Part shown: in pieces, positions 1-10,788 of the stretch | How positions within the stretch are numbered: position 1 is the first letter of the stretch | Layout of the letters: each line of letters begins with the position of its first letter | Assembly: GCA_029948255.1 (NCBI GenBank) | Contig: JALIZF010001940.1 | Coordinates: 434,001 to 498,000, forward strand | Reading direction: 5' to 3' | DNA length: 64,000 nt | Source of the DNA: Telmatactis stephensoni | Lineage: Eukaryota > Cnidaria > Anthozoa > Actiniaria > Isophelliidae | Program-made: the position numbers and the translations under genes | Notes under the pieces: model-generated | The model's database searches: none | The model's input: only the letters and a program-made list of their open reading frames with translations | What the model was told of the DNA's origin: nothing

Positions 1-461
1 AGATTTTCTTTTGACTTTAAAATGTTTACCAATCAATAGAAAAGAAAACCTAACAATTTTCCATGTTCCCCATAAAGAATTCTCCTGCCATTCTCAGGAG
101 GGAATAAGAATCTGAATAAGAAAGAAAATTCGTGAAGCATTCTGGTAGTTGTAGTAAAATGACGCCATCGTGCAAATGGCCTATTTCAGTATTCAAACTC
201 AGAAGAATTATCCCCAAAATTAAGGGAATTAGTCAGTAAGAAAGAAGTTAAGATATGCTTCCCTGCAAAGTTGTAGCAATGTTTCATGTTTTAGCCAATA
301 AGATGAACAGTTTAAGCAATACCACAATTTTAAAACACCTTTCTGCATCCCATGCCGTTCAGTGCTATCCTTCTTAGGCGGACCATTATACTTAAAATTA
401 AGTTAAGACTAACAGACACTAGGATGCTGATAATAATGATCATGATAGTACGTGATGATAC
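1..461. other. Intron at left edge, no exon seen
   Basis: This stretch follows the splice donor of the second Ig-domain exon on the minus strand, so it is probably the next intron of that gene. I see no acceptor followed by a convincing open frame. Confidence 0.4.
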
Positions 462-737
462 CTGTAATGATCGTCCCACTCGATGTCGCTTTCCCAAGCG
501 AATTCTTAGCCTCACACCAATATTTCCCCTTCATACTTCGAACGACCGGCCCTAACATCAACGTAGACTTTCCTCTGTACCATGCGATATTATAACCAGT
601 TAAGTTATCTCCGTCTTTGTACCACGTGATTACAGGTCTAGGAAGTTCATATGAGGCGCACGTGATGTTTAGGTCCACTCCCTCCCTGACACTAATTTGG
701 CGCGGTGGATATTCTTTTAGAGTTGGAGAATTTGGCA
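462..737 (-). CDS. Ig-superfamily gene, exon 4 (canonical Ig domain)
   Basis: This 276-bp exon encodes one I-set-like immunoglobulin domain. The first Cys is in NITCAS, the core Trp in ITWYKDG, and the second Cys in GKYWCEAKNSLG, as expected for an extracellular Ig module. The acceptor is a pyrimidine stretch ending CTGCAG, with the exon starting at 737; the donor is ACAG/GTATCA, with the exon ending at 462. Both junctions are phase 1, the usual phase for shuffled Ig domains, and phase 1 matches the end of exon 3. The gene continues past the left edge, so I cannot tell whether it is secreted, membrane-anchored or a receptor kinase. The domain call is secure; the gene identity is open. Confidence 0.85.
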
Positions 738-858
738 CTGCAGTTAAAAAAGCGAATAAATTGTAAAAAACTTAAGTAACAATGCGCCTAAAAACAGGAC
801 AACTGGCTCTATTGTTCTGCGTTTAAACTCAATATATCAACTATACCAAATTATACGG

Positions 859-1053
859 ACAACAAAATCATGCAACATTTCGCGCAACATTGTTGCGTTG
901 CAAATTGCAGAGCAAATGTTGTTCGTATTACACCTCGTTCGCAACAAATTTTCTTTGTTGTACAAAGTAGAAGTGGTGGTAATACGAGCAACATTTGATC
1001 TGTAACTTGCAACGCAACAATGTTGGGTGAAATTCTGCACGACTTTGTTGCCC
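859..1053. repeat. Foldback MITE in Ig intron
   Basis: Arms of about 70 bp (859-930 and 980-1053) are imperfect reverse complements around a 50-bp loop. They are rich in GCAACA and TTGTTGC. No clear target-site duplication was found. It lies in the intron between exons 3 and 4. Confidence 0.65.
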
Positions 1054-1179
1054 ATATTTCTGCGCCTTAACACATTTTTTTAAAATAAAATGTTCAAAAA
1101 TCCTGTTTTGAAACAAAGTTTCTTTTGTACTATAAGATTTCGTCCAATCATCATGGACGCTCAAAACAATAGGTAAGAG

Positions 1180-1539
1180 CCCGGGGGGGGGGGGGGTTCT
1201 TCGGGGTCAAAACGCTAGGGATGATCGTCGGAAACCTCCAAAACGTATCCTAAAAAATACCCAAATGCCAAAATTTTCGACCCTAAAAAATACCTAACAG
1301 CTCAAAAATATCCCTAAAAAAACAAAAAATCAAACAAAAAGTGTTCTAATAAAAAGGCAGTAAGTAAAAAAAAATCGTCTCGATTGTACCCCTAAAAAAT
1401 ACCATCTTTTCTGAAAAACCTTGGATTTTCTCTGACGACCCCTAAAAAAATACCAAATCGGCGATTTCAACCCCTAAAAAATACGGCGATCATCCCTAGC
1501 ACACCAATATAGGGAGTACCTCCCCCCCCCCCCCCCGGG
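1180..1539. mobile_element. MITE with CCCGGGGG ends and 8-bp TSD
   Basis: The element starts CCCGGGGGG and ends CCCCCCGGG. It is flanked by perfect direct repeats of GGTAAGAG (1172-1179 and 1540-1547). The interior contains many CCTAAAAAATAC-like pieces. The same interior is found in opposite orientation at 32156-32562, and related ends occur at 34587-34989. It is non-coding, and its superfamily is unassigned; an 8-bp TSD would fit hAT or P types. Confidence 0.85.
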
Positions 1540-2245
1540 GGTAAGAGCTGTAGACGCTTTCAATTTGCCATGTTCCACTTCCGCCAACGTCCCAGAAATT
1601 TTCCCTTTTTTGAAAGGCAGGAAAGCTTTCATGAAAACGGAATCAGATATTGAACAAAATACCATGAAATGAGTTAATTTTTGAAGATATGGCTGATTTT
1701 TAACCAACGAGATAGTCGGTTTAAACAATATACAATTACATTTGGCATTGCCGTTTGCTTGCCTACTTCTTACTCGATCGGACCATTACTTAAGACTAAT
1801 TACACACCAGAAATATAAACCAATCACCAAACGTTTTCCGGTAAGCTGTTTTAGGAGATACGCGCCCAGTTGATCATAGCACACAAAATCTCAGACCCTC
1901 GAATTAATTGGATGAAATCTTTGTATAATCTATGACAATGTGACAATCTCTATATCAGATGGGGCTTCAGGATCGATGACAGTGGTTTTCTAACAGTACG
2001 TAGTAGCGTAAATGCGTGACCAAACGCAAGGGTGATGCGGAACCGTTCGTAGGCGCCGGCGTGATGTGTGCCCGAACCCAAGAGTGATGCGTGATTTACC
2101 ACTTTAAAGAATGGCCGCTTGATCTTACCATGCAATTATTTCCGTATGATTTGTGATTGGTACTTCCCTTTCAATCCAGTGTTATACGGTAAATATATTA
2201 TATAACCCCTCGCTTAGGTTGATAACCTAACGTATCTCAATTTAC

Positions 2246-2313
2246 CTGTAACATTGACGTAAGCTCTGACCACGGTACACCTACTGTTGCCGTCAACAAC
2301 ATTGCAGGAGAAC
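2246..2313 (-). CDS. Ig-superfamily gene, exon 3 (end of first Ig domain)
   Basis: This 68-bp mini-exon carries the C-terminal part of the first Ig domain, including FSCNVVDGNSRC with the second Ig cysteine. The acceptor is TTTTAG with the exon starting at 2313; the donor is ACAG/GTAAAT with the exon ending at 2246. It starts in phase 2, matching the end of exon 2, and ends in phase 1, matching the start of exon 4. These phase matches are the main evidence that three separate open segments belong to one gene. It is too short to be found by ORF length alone. Confidence 0.75.
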
Positions 2314-2329
2314 CTAAAACAAACATCAT

Positions 2330-2480
2330 CAATTTTATATCTTACAAAACCTATATGTGGGGCGGGTGGGGCGGGTGGCTAAACCTAAGTAGGGGACTAC
2401 GTGTCCTATTGTTTTGTCCACCTAGTGTAACTAACTTGTAAGTTTGTTAGCTGAATCTGTAAATAAATAAATAATAAAAA
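2330..2480 (+). repeat. Possible retroposon 3' tail
   Basis: This segment ends in a run of AAATAAATAAATAATAAAAA (2461-2480), typical of the A-rich tail of a non-LTR retroposon inserted in the Ig intron. No reading frame or tRNA-like head was seen. Confidence 0.3.
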
Positions 2481-2717
2481 TATGTGCTGGGCCGGAAATA
2501 ACGTCACGGCATCTGTCTTGTATGAACGTCAACAGAAGATTTTAGAAGAAGAGTTGACAAATTGTTCTAACAAAGATGCTAGTACTCCTAGTACTGCACA
2601 GAATACAAGCACCATTTATTCAGCGATTTGCAACGAGGTGCTGCGCAATCGTTGCACATGCGCATGCAAGTTCTTGTAAAAAAAAAAACAACAACAAAAC
2701 AAAACAAAAAGAAAACG

Positions 2718-2812
2718 AAAAGGAAAGAAGAAGAAGAAGAAGATGAAGAAGAAGAAGAAGAAGAAGAAGAAGAAGAAGAAGAAGAAGAAGAAGAAGAAGA
2801 AGACGAAGAAAA
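2718..2812. repeat. (GAA)n simple repeat
   Basis: A nearly pure GAA/AGA triplet tract of about 95 bp lies inside the intron between exons 2 and 3. Read on the plus strand it gives a spurious poly-Glu frame and on the minus strand poly-Leu; neither is a gene. Confidence 0.9.
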
Positions 2813-3100
2813 AAAGATTGGGGTAAAAAGAGACGTCGGTCTGGACTATAACCTACAATCAGTGACGTATTCATTCGGGACAGGAACTCCAAACTCATTA
2901 AGCGCGCGCGTGAAATTGTGATACTCCCCCCTCCCCCCTCAAACAATGTTGCGTCTCGTTGTGAGCACCGTCCAACGACCCGGACGATCCACATTGGAGC
3001 AACACTGCAAGGGTGGGGGAGGGGGAGGGCTCAAGCCATATAGGGTTCCATCTAAACACAAGTTTTATACGACTTTCTTATGGACTTCTATCCAACTACA

Positions 3101-3360
3101 AATATACACCTATTTCAAAAAAGGTTGTCACCGCTAAGAGCGATAGGCGATAGGTAATAGGTCATTCCAAGACCGCAAAGCACTATTGATTTCTAATTGA
3201 TTTACATATGAACAGCCAAATATTTGATGGAAGAGTGTAAAGAAAGATTTAGGATGGCTTAATTAAGAAATCAATAGTGCTTTGCGGTCTTGGAATGACC
3301 TATTACCTATCGCCTATCGTTCTTAGCGGTGACAACCTTTTTTGAAATAGGTGTATATTG
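3101..3360. repeat. Foldback MITE in Ig intron
   Basis: Arms of about 95 bp (roughly 3101-3197 and 3268-3360) are near-perfect reverse complements. Each contains ACCTATTTCAAAAAAGGTTG and CGATAGGCGATAGG. The right arm ends about 50 bp from the donor of exon 2. No target-site duplication was identified. Confidence 0.85.
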
Positions 3361-3407
3361 TCAAGCAAGCGGGTTAAATGTACCAACAGATATGTCCATG
3401 ATTGTAC

Positions 3408-3675
3408 CTTATGGTTTTAACCGCGGTGTTTGTGTAATTAAGCGAACATATTTTCTCAGCCGTCCGTTGTTCCCTCGGTGTCGATCCTTTGTTTGGGCAC
3501 CGCTTGATTGAGCCACGGCTTTCACTAACGAACATGGTGATTGTATTGGGCAACCTGTACTTGCTGTTATCTACGTCTGATTTAATGCCTTGGCATGTAA
3601 TGGTCAGTGTTGAACCATTAATGAAACTGTTGTCGTCTGGTGTGAAGATTAAATATGCTTTTGGGTATGAAGGTT
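3408..3675 (-). CDS. Ig-superfamily gene, exon 2 (start of first Ig domain)
   Basis: This 268-bp exon encodes the first two thirds of an atypical Ig-like domain. It begins near PSYPKAYLIFTPDD, has the first Cys in TLTITCQG, and includes two extra cysteines (KRCPNKG and EKICSL). The usual core Trp is absent. The acceptor is GTATAACAG with the exon starting at 3675 in phase 1. The donor is ATAAG/GTACAA with the exon ending at 3408 in phase 2, so it joins exon 3 in frame to make TIRFSCNV. Inside the intron the frame meets a stop only beyond the donor. There are two N-glycosylation sites, NGS and NYT. Confidence 0.75.
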
Positions 3676-3682
3676 CTGTTAT

Positions 3683-3850
3683 ACAATAATGATCATCATC
3701 ATCATCATTATCATCATCATCATCATCATAATAACAACAATAATAATAATAATATAATATTAATTGACAATGTGATATCTCATTTCGATAATAATAATGA
3801 TGATGAAGATGATGACGACGACTGATGATGATGATAATAATAATAATGGT
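3683..3850. repeat. (ATC)n / (AAT)n / (GAT)n simple repeats
   Basis: Two tracts of imperfect trinucleotide repeats flank a short unique piece. They lie directly beside the acceptor of Ig exon 2, and the exon's pyrimidine tract is partly made of this repeat. Confidence 0.85.
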
Positions 3851-4097
3851 CTATCTAATAACAGTTCTTTTATTATTTTCTTTTATGTCTCTATACGGCC
3901 CATTTTGCATTGAATTTTGGGTATTTTCATGTGGATGGTCACGTGACCAAGCATACACCAATGTGTCAACGAAAATTTTTCAAAATCGATAAAATCTAGT
4001 AACACGTCTCCAAGTTAGAAAGCCAAATCCAATATTACTCTTCGGCCTTAACATGCTTGAGAAAGGGCAGAGATATCGATATATAATAAAGACTTAC

Positions 4098-4182
4098 TGT
4101 TTTTCCAGTCTTGCATTGGTATACAATTGTGAACAAAATGTAAGTTCCATAGCATTAACAACAAATACGTCGACAAATCCAT
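4098..4182 (-). CDS. Ig-superfamily gene, exon 1 (ATG and signal peptide)
   Basis: On the minus strand an ATG at 4182 opens a 28-codon frame. It begins MDLSTYLLLMLWNLHFVHNC, which looks like a signal peptide with a hydrophobic core, and ends at a strong donor, AACA/GTAAGT. The exon ends in phase 1, exactly the phase needed by exon 2 (joined codon AAA, Lys). This would make the product enter the secretory pathway. The frame also stays open upstream of the ATG to about 4256, so a slightly longer 5' coding part cannot be excluded. The assignment rests on phase match, donor quality and signal-like composition; transcripts could test it. Confidence 0.55.
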
Positions 4183-4330
4183 AACGTGATTAGACAGTCG
4201 TTCAAAACGAGTCTTGTGACTTTGCTTGAAATAGAGAGAACAGCAACATCAGTGTTGTACCACAATCAACAATTAAAAAATGAATCAGTGTACAAAACAA
4301 GCAATACATACAACTCCCTGTTTACAAATT

Positions 4331-5407
4331 AAATTCTAGAGGTGTCTGTATTCTAGAGGTATCTGTATTCTATAGAGGTGTCTGTATTCTATAGAGGTGT
4401 CTGTATTCTAGAGGTGTCTGTATTCTAGAGGTGTCTGTATTCTAGAGGTGTCTGTATTCTAGAGGTGTCTGTATTCTAGAGGTGTCTGTATTCTAGAGGT
4501 GTCTGTATTCTAGAGGTGTCTGTATTCTATAGAGGTCTGTATTCTAGAGGTGTCTGTATTCTAGAGGTGTCTGTATTCTAGAGGTGTCTGTATTCTAGAG
4601 GTGTCTGTATTCTAGAGGTGTCTGTATTCTAGAGGTGTCTGTATTCTAGAGGTATCTGTATTCTATAGAGGTGTCTGTATTCTAGAGGTGTCTGTATTCT
4701 AGAGGTGTCTGTATTCTAGAGGTGTCTGTATTCTAGAGGTGTCTGTATTCTAGAGGTGTCTGTATTCTAGAGGTGTCCGTATTCTAGAGGTGTCTGTATT
4801 CTAGAGGTATCTGTATTCTAGAGGTGTCTGTATTCTAGAGGTGTCTGTATTCTAGAGGTGTCTGTATTCTAGAGGTGTCTGTATTCTAGAGGTGTCTGTA
4901 TTCTAGAGGTGTCTGTATTCTAGAGGTGTCTGTATTCTAGAGGTGTCTGTATTCTAGAGGTGTCTGTATTCTATAGAGGTGTCTGTATTCTATAGAGGTG
5001 GCTGTATTCTATAGAGGTGGCTGTATTCTAGAGGTGTCTGTATTCTAGAGGTGTCTGTATTCTAGAGGTGTCTGTATTCTAGAGGTGTCTGTATTCTAGA
5101 GGTGTCTGTATTCTAGAGGTGTCTGTATTCTAGAGCTGTCTGTATTCTAGAGGTGTCTGTATTCTAGAGGTGTCTGTATTCTAGAGGTGTCCGTATTCTA
5201 GAGGTGTCTGTATTCTAGAGGTGTCTGTATTCTAGAGGTGTCTGTATTCTAGAGGTGTCTGTATTCTAGAGGTGTCCGTATTCTAGAGGTGTCTGTATTC
5301 TAGAGGTGTCTGTATTCTAGAGGTGTCTGTATTCTAGAGGTGTCTGTATTCTAGAGGTGTCTGTATTCTAGAGGTGTCTGTATTCTAGAGGTGTCTGTAG
5401 TCTAGAG
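4331..5407. repeat. 17-bp satellite array (~63 copies)
   Basis: The unit AGGTGTCTGTATTCTAG is repeated head to tail for 1.08 kb with very little divergence. Variants are 19-bp units with TCTATAGAGG and point changes such as GTATCT, GTCCGT and GAGCTG. Each unit contains TCTAGA. The array begins about 150 bp upstream of the presumed start codon of the Ig gene, so it sits in its 5' flank or a 5'-UTR intron. Low divergence implies recent expansion or homogenisation. Confidence 0.97.
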
Positions 5408-7649
5408 TAATATCTTATCTTTTTGAACGATTGAGAATCAAAATTGACTGAGATGATACCTGATAAAAATTAAATTCTGAAAAAAAAAACCAATACGTAT
5501 TTACAATAATAATTTTTTTCTTTAAAAGGATTGTATTTGGAAAAAGCATTCTTAAAACATTGGTTTAATAAGAAATGCACTATTGCACACCAGCTTGCCC
5601 AAGTTCTATGCTACGCTTCAGATACTACACAGTTAACAGAATTAATCATATCCATTTTGAAATCACTCACAAATTCTGCAATCTGATTGGTTAAAAAGTG
5701 TGCGATTTAAGCATTAATCGCACTATTTTGAATCATTAATAGCATCATTTTGTCTGCCAATCACATAGCAGATTTCATCAGAGTTATAAATAAATTGCAA
5801 AATGAAATGTTGAAAGATGAAAATCATTTTTAAATTAAAATTTAAAAGCCTTATTTGTATTGCTTCTGTCTCATCTGTACAAGTATTCTAAAGAGACATC
5901 AGTTTTCAAAAGGCCAGAAGGCTTCAACTCAGTGAACAGACATTAGTACAGTTTAATTATTAAAATCGAACTCAGAACGTCTAAAGCTAAAATGAATGAA
6001 TTCTAAATATTCTAAAGTTAACAGTGTAAGAAGAAAACAAAGTGAAGAGCAAACAAACATGAGTTAGAACGTGACTTTCACTTGACTTGAGAATAACAAC
6101 AACAAAAGACGAAGATTCCTTTAATAAAATTTAAATAATATTATAATAATTCAATTTTCCTTATACGGGCCATTCTGTTAGTCAGCTCCGCAGACTAGAA
6201 TAATGAATTAATTTAAGTGGTTTCACTTTAAAAACATAAACATATTTATTTATATAATATTCTAACCCTGATTAACTTTACAGCAATATTCTAACGACGA
6301 TTTAACTTCATGTTTAAAGAGCTGCCAAGAGCTAGATTTACATTGTAAACTGTGATCTTTTAAATTCTGTTTTTAAATTTTCCATAAAATTACTATTTTC
6401 ATGCATGACTTAGGAGCTTAGTACACAAAGACACATGTTCAAAATTATTGGTAAAGGAAATTAAATTAAATACAATTTTGAAAGCCTGCTACAAACTTAA
6501 CTATAGATTGCTATAGATTGTTTTAAACATCCTAACGTCAGTATTTAATTTAATATCATATCATTCCAAGTGCAATCCTCTATGGAAATAGAGTTCTTTG
6601 CCTTAAAATACTTTCGCTAAAAAGGACTGAATTTCAATAACTGAAACAAGCATTTTCCTCAAGTGGATTAAACAACGCAACTGAATCAGTTAAAGATTAA
6701 TTAAGTTAATTAATAAAGTTGACGAAAATAATTCGAAAACTTACAATTAATTAATTTAAACCTGATGGTGATCTTTACTAATTGCTTACCTTTTACTATG
6801 GTACTTCAAAATGCGATATTTGAAACATCCGCAATGTCTTTAAAGTCTTGTCGATAACTTGATGTGGGCCAAGGAGGATAACTTTTGGTTGTTGTCGTGA
6901 ACTTTACCGTCAGCTTTAAAAGTTTGGAATAATAGATAATTGCGAAGAAAATAAATGTATTTATTTTACAGTATGTTAATAGATTCGAGATAATTATAAG
7001 ACGTTTCTGCTGGAGAGAAGCCAAATTGATTTTCCTGTTTGTGACAACCAATCAAATTGCTCGTTCTATTGAAGGAATGACGTCAATAATGTTGCAACAA
7101 ATCAGATGGAACCTTCTAATGTAAGTCTTTTTCGTTTGTTTAAGTTCCAAGAGTTTTCTGAAATTTCTTTTGTCCAATCGGCTTCGAGTTGTTCTATTAA
7201 AGTTTTCAAGCTGATAGTAATTTGATATGATTCCACACCCTTCAATGTGCCCACCAATTAAATTGCTTGTTCAAACAAAGTTTATCAGCTATCACATTTC
7301 ACTTTTCCGGGTGACTAGAGATCTACTAACAATTTGACTGAAGCTTGCCTATAAATCTACATGAACTTTTCTTATCGACCAATCACATACCTCGATCAAA
7401 TAATACTAAAAATAAATCGAGCTTTCATTTTCACATCAGCAAACATGGATTGAAATAAACAATTAAATGTTATCTGTTATCGATTTACACCTCTTCACTG
7501 GTAGGAATATCGAGAAATCTTGAAACCTTAGAAGCTTGTATAGCGTCCCATTAAATAAATAAAACTTGTTGTGAATCGAAAAGACGAAAACAGATACAAT
7601 AAAACTTGCCTGCCGATAACCATCCAAGTTCTGATCAAATGCAGGTCGC
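5408..7649. other. AT-rich DNA without recognised gene
   Basis: I see no convincing coding exon, RNA gene or structured repeat in this 2.2-kb stretch. It could be upstream sequence of the Ig gene. Short ORFs here are AT-rich and show no domain-like composition. Confidence 0.5.
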
Positions 7650-7653
7650 TTAA

Positions 7654-8111
7654 AGCCCCTAACAACCATATTTTTTCTATTTTCAAACTCAGTTCTTGTT
7701 GGAAAGCATATTGAAGATCTTTTATCCTGTTTTCCCTAGACCCATATTTTCTGAGATATAAAGGTATCAAATTTCAAAATGCAAATGTGATGACGTAAAA
7801 GGAGTCAACACTGCCAACTTCTCATGGCTTTTACAAAAAGAGGACTTCAGTTTGATAGCTGGAGTTTTCACTAAACAGCAGGTTTTACCAATGGAAATAA
7901 TTTACCAATGGAAAAATTCACGTATCTTAAACAATCTTGTTTTTGTATAATAAATGATGACTTCTTTTACGTCATCAAATTTGCATTTTGATATTTGAAA
8001 CCCTTATATCTCAGAAAATATGGGTCTAGGAAAAACAGGATAAAAACATCTTCACTATGCTTGTCAACAAGAACTGAGTTTGAACATAAAAAAATATGGA
8101 TAGGTACTTTA
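7654..8111. mobile_element. Foldback MITE of the TTAA family
   Basis: The arms contain reverse-complement copies of CATATTTTCTGAGATATAAAG and of CAAACTCAGTTCTTGTTGG. TTAA is found at both edges (7650-7653 and 8112-8115). The element is closely related to 33598-34211 and shares its TTAA target with 28719-29162. It is non-coding, so ORFs here are spurious. Confidence 0.7.
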
Positions 8112-8222
8112 TTAAAGGAAGGCCTTTTGCTCATTTTAGTAATCCAAAATAACTCGAGTATTAAAGAAATTTAATTCAAAGGAGGGATGATTGGAGATGT
8201 TTTTAAGCTCAAAATATACACA

Positions 8223-8438
8223 GGGGCGAACAGGGGGGGGGGTCTTTGTCACGGATCAAGAAAAATAAAATCCAAAACTCCCGAGTCGAGGGAATCCACA
8301 AGAGTGGAGTATTCTTTTCACGTGTCACGAGAGACAGTGTCATGCACGGATCACGAGAAATGATTTATTAGAATCCCGAATCCCGAAAAACAAAAATGCC
8401 CGATCACGCGTCACGAGAAAACCCCTGTACGCCCATGT
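8223..8438. repeat. MITE-like repeat with GGGCG(A/T)ACAGGGG ends
   Basis: The ends are inverted copies of GGGCGTACAGGGG. The interior is built of CACGAG, TCACGG and CCCGAATCC pieces. No clean target-site duplication is visible. Confidence 0.45.
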
Positions 8439-8714
8439 ATACAGGCCATGTATGATTAAAAAACAAAATTCTCACACGAAAGTAGGCTCGTCCCCAGGCT
8501 ACTCCAGCTCTTCCGTCATACAGTGCAAACCTTTCAAAGATGGCGGACTGCGGGGGCGCCCATTCGAATTGTGACGTCACGTGACGTTTTATTGCCGCGC
8601 CGCCAGGCATGAAGTAGTCTGGAAACGAAGCTAACACGAAAGGAGTTTGACTAAGAGTTTGACTGGCCGATGCAAAAACTTTGCACAAGGTGATACAGTG
8701 TGTGGCGTGACGTG

Positions 8715-8805
8715 AAAGTGGTAAGGCGGGCGGGAAAGGTGGGGAGTGGGGGGGGGGGGGGGGGGGAAGGGGGGGTGGAAGGGGGGTGGGGGGAGTAAGG
8801 TGGGA
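8715..8805. repeat. G-rich low-complexity tract
   Basis: Runs of up to about 20 consecutive G separated by single other bases occupy about 90 bp. The tract has strong G-quadruplex potential and gives a spurious proline-rich ORF on the minus strand. Confidence 0.8.
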
Positions 8806-8963
8806 GGTCATTTGCAAGGAATAACTCTCCATAGACCTACCGTCCTCCATTAGCAAGGGATAACCCAACATCAAGTTCGTTTCAACATGTTATGTAAACT
8901 TGTAGAGACAAATGTAAACTTTCCATAATATATATTTCCTAAATCCTCTTTCCCGTATACGAA

Positions 8964-9130
8964 TAGCCTGCTTGCAGGCTCTCAAGGGGGAGGGGGAGGG
9001 GGGAGTGGAGAGGAAAGGAAGGGAGAGGGAGGGGGAGAGGGGAGTGAAGAGGAAAGGAAGAGAGAGCTCTTCCTTCCTTTCCTCTCCACTCCCCCCTCCC
9101 CCTCCCCCTTGAGAGCCTGTAAGCAGGCTA
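8964..9130. mobile_element. Purine-rich hairpin MITE, 9-bp TSD
   Basis: The inverted ends begin TAGCCTGCTTGCAGGCTCTC. The left half is almost pure purine (GGGAGG, GGAAAG) and the right half almost pure pyrimidine, so the element folds into one long hairpin. It is flanked by perfect GTATACGAA duplications (8955-8963 and 9131-9139). Related purine-rich pieces occur near 30067 and 32822. Confidence 0.85.
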
Positions 9131-9316
9131 GTATACGAAACGGGATGTTTAAATTTGTCAGCGTGGCTTCCAGTGGGTGAGAATAAAATGAACTAAAGCT
9201 CCTTGGTTTTCCTGTGGCAGCCTCAATGAAACGTACCGCGGTAACTTGATAGCGCCACGTACTAGTGTAACGCACTCACCTAAGTACACACAGAAGGAGA
9301 GATCTCTCCTTCTATG

Positions 9317-9932
9317 CACGGGCGATAGGATAATGATCATCTGAGGCCTTTTGAAAATTTACTTTAAAAAATAAACAGACAGTATATATAAATTACCTTG
9401 AAATGCAGTTATTCTGCCTTTCTGTATTCCTCCCAACGTTTTAGAAAGCCAAATAGTCTTTTACAAGGCCCGTAACTTCTTTAAAACTCCAACCGTTGCG
9501 TTAGAAATCCGTACGGTTCAACTGTAGTCAACGGTCTGTAATTGACGCGAACATGATATCCCCTCGCCAGTAAACGCGGTTTACTGATCATTGACAAAAC
9601 GAATCCACAGAAGAGAAAAGGTCGTGTCTAAATGGGATCCTCGTAAACAATGTTTGGTTAGTTTTAGGGCTAGTTTAGGGCTTTGTTTTTACAGAGTCTT
9701 CCCTAATACTAACCCTAAACCTAACCCCAAGGTACTCGAGTGTTTATTTCTACAAAATCTTCCCAAATACTAACCCTATAAAACCTAACCAAACCTTGTT
9801 TGCGGCGAGGATCCCATCTAGCCACGACCAAGAGAAAAAAGCCCTGTGGGCTTTTCTCTTCTGTGGGTTCGTTTTGTCAATGATTAAACCGCATTTATTG
9901 GCGAGGGGATATCATGTTCGCGTCAACAGACC
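9317..9932. mobile_element. Foldback element, CACGGGCGATAGG family, truncated right arm
   Basis: The left arm (9317-9619) begins CACGGGCGATAGGATAAT. It matches the arms of the full-length relative at 39982-42265, including the pieces CCAACGTTTTAGAAAGCC and ATGATATCCC. The right arm retains only the inner about 95 bp (9839-9932), so the outer right end and its target duplication are lost. A second MITE (9620-9829) is inserted in the loop. Confidence 0.75.
9620..9829. mobile_element. 210-bp MITE with telomere-like interior, 9-bp TSD
   Basis: The ends are inverted copies of GGTCGTGTCTAAATGGGATC. It is flanked by perfect AAGAGAAAA duplications (9611-9619 and 9830-9838). The interior contains several CCCTAA / TTAGGG-like pieces on both strands. 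A second copy lies at 51251-51452, also with a perfect 9-bp duplication. Long TSDs of this length fit Mutator-like elements. Confidence 0.9.
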
Positions 9933-9993
9933 AATGAAAAATGAGTTTTCCATATAAAAGATATCTCTATAAAAAATTGTCGTTCGCACGGCC

Positions 9994-10309
9994 GACACTA
10001 GTGAAAAACGTCTGCGCATGCGTGCATATTACGATGTTTTCTTAAGAAATGTTTGAGTTTTAGCCTGAAATGAAATGCTCGTGTTCTCGGTGTATACATA
10101 AAATTTCTCTTGTATACTTTTGTGAGACAAAGATATTGTATTTATGAAGACATTATATGAATACTGGCCCTAAGTTTCAAGAAATAACCTTAAGTTTTGA
10201 CATTTTGTGAAAACCATTGTTGAAGGCAAGCGTAAAAACGAAATTTGCATAATTTACAAAAGCACGAAGACTTGACTACGAGCATGCGCAGACGTTTTTC
10301 ACTAGTGTC
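9994..10309. mobile_element. 316-bp MITE with 9-bp TSD
   Basis: Inverted ends GACACTAGTGAAAAACGTCT are flanked by perfect CGCACGGCC duplications (9985-9993 and 10310-10318). The arms are about 35 bp and the interior is non-coding. The TSD length fits a Mutator-like, non-autonomous element. Confidence 0.9.
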
Positions 10310-10658
10310 CGCACGGCCATGAAGTCTATTCTATATTTGGACAGGCATTACCTTATTTGGAAGTCACGAAGTAGATTTGTTTTTGTTGATTTCCTGCAAT
10401 TTTGAGCCTCAAACTGTCAAAATTCCATCAAAACTTGCAGATATTGTAGCGATGAAGCACATCATTGTCCACCATCTTGAAATTAGCTTAGAAACCTAGC
10501 TTTTCGGTAAACAGGAAACCCAATAGTAGAAACACAGGAAGCCCGCACGAACGACAAAATATGTTTAATATGAGTTCCAGACATCTAGTCTCAAGCAGCC
10601 TAACAAACATCATTACAAAACAGCTGCCAAAAACGCGGTGTAGTTGGAGTGAAGACCC

Positions 10659-10788
10659 GGGGCCGGTTGTACGAAGGGTGAATAGCGCTATCCAGCGGAT
10701 AAATCCTTATCCAGCGGATAAAATCTATACAAAATCTATACAGTTATCCGGTGGATAACTTTATCCAACCTTCGTACAACCGGGCCCC
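10659..10788. mobile_element. Short MITE, GGCCGGTTGTACGAAGG ends
   Basis: The inverted ends GGCCGGTTGTACGAAGG enclose several copies of the motif ATCCAGCGGATAA. The element is about 130 bp. The GC-rich flanks make the target duplication ambiguous. Confidence 0.75.

Noticed and set aside
2482..2679. 65-codon plus-strand ORF starting MCWAGNNVTASVLYERQQ
   Set aside because: It lies in an intron on the opposite strand, after a retroposon-like A-rich tail, and no homologous domain or splice partner was seen.
2620..2994. Minus-strand ORF with a long Leu run and plus-strand ORF with a long Glu run
   Set aside because: Both are translations of the (GAA)n simple repeat in an intron.
4331..5407. CRISPR-like array
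   Set aside because: Units are directly adjacent without unique spacers, and the window is animal DNA; it is a minisatellite.
8404..8874. 156-codon proline-rich ORF on the minus strand
   Set aside because: It is produced by the poly-G tract and an adjoining repeat; no domain or splice signals.
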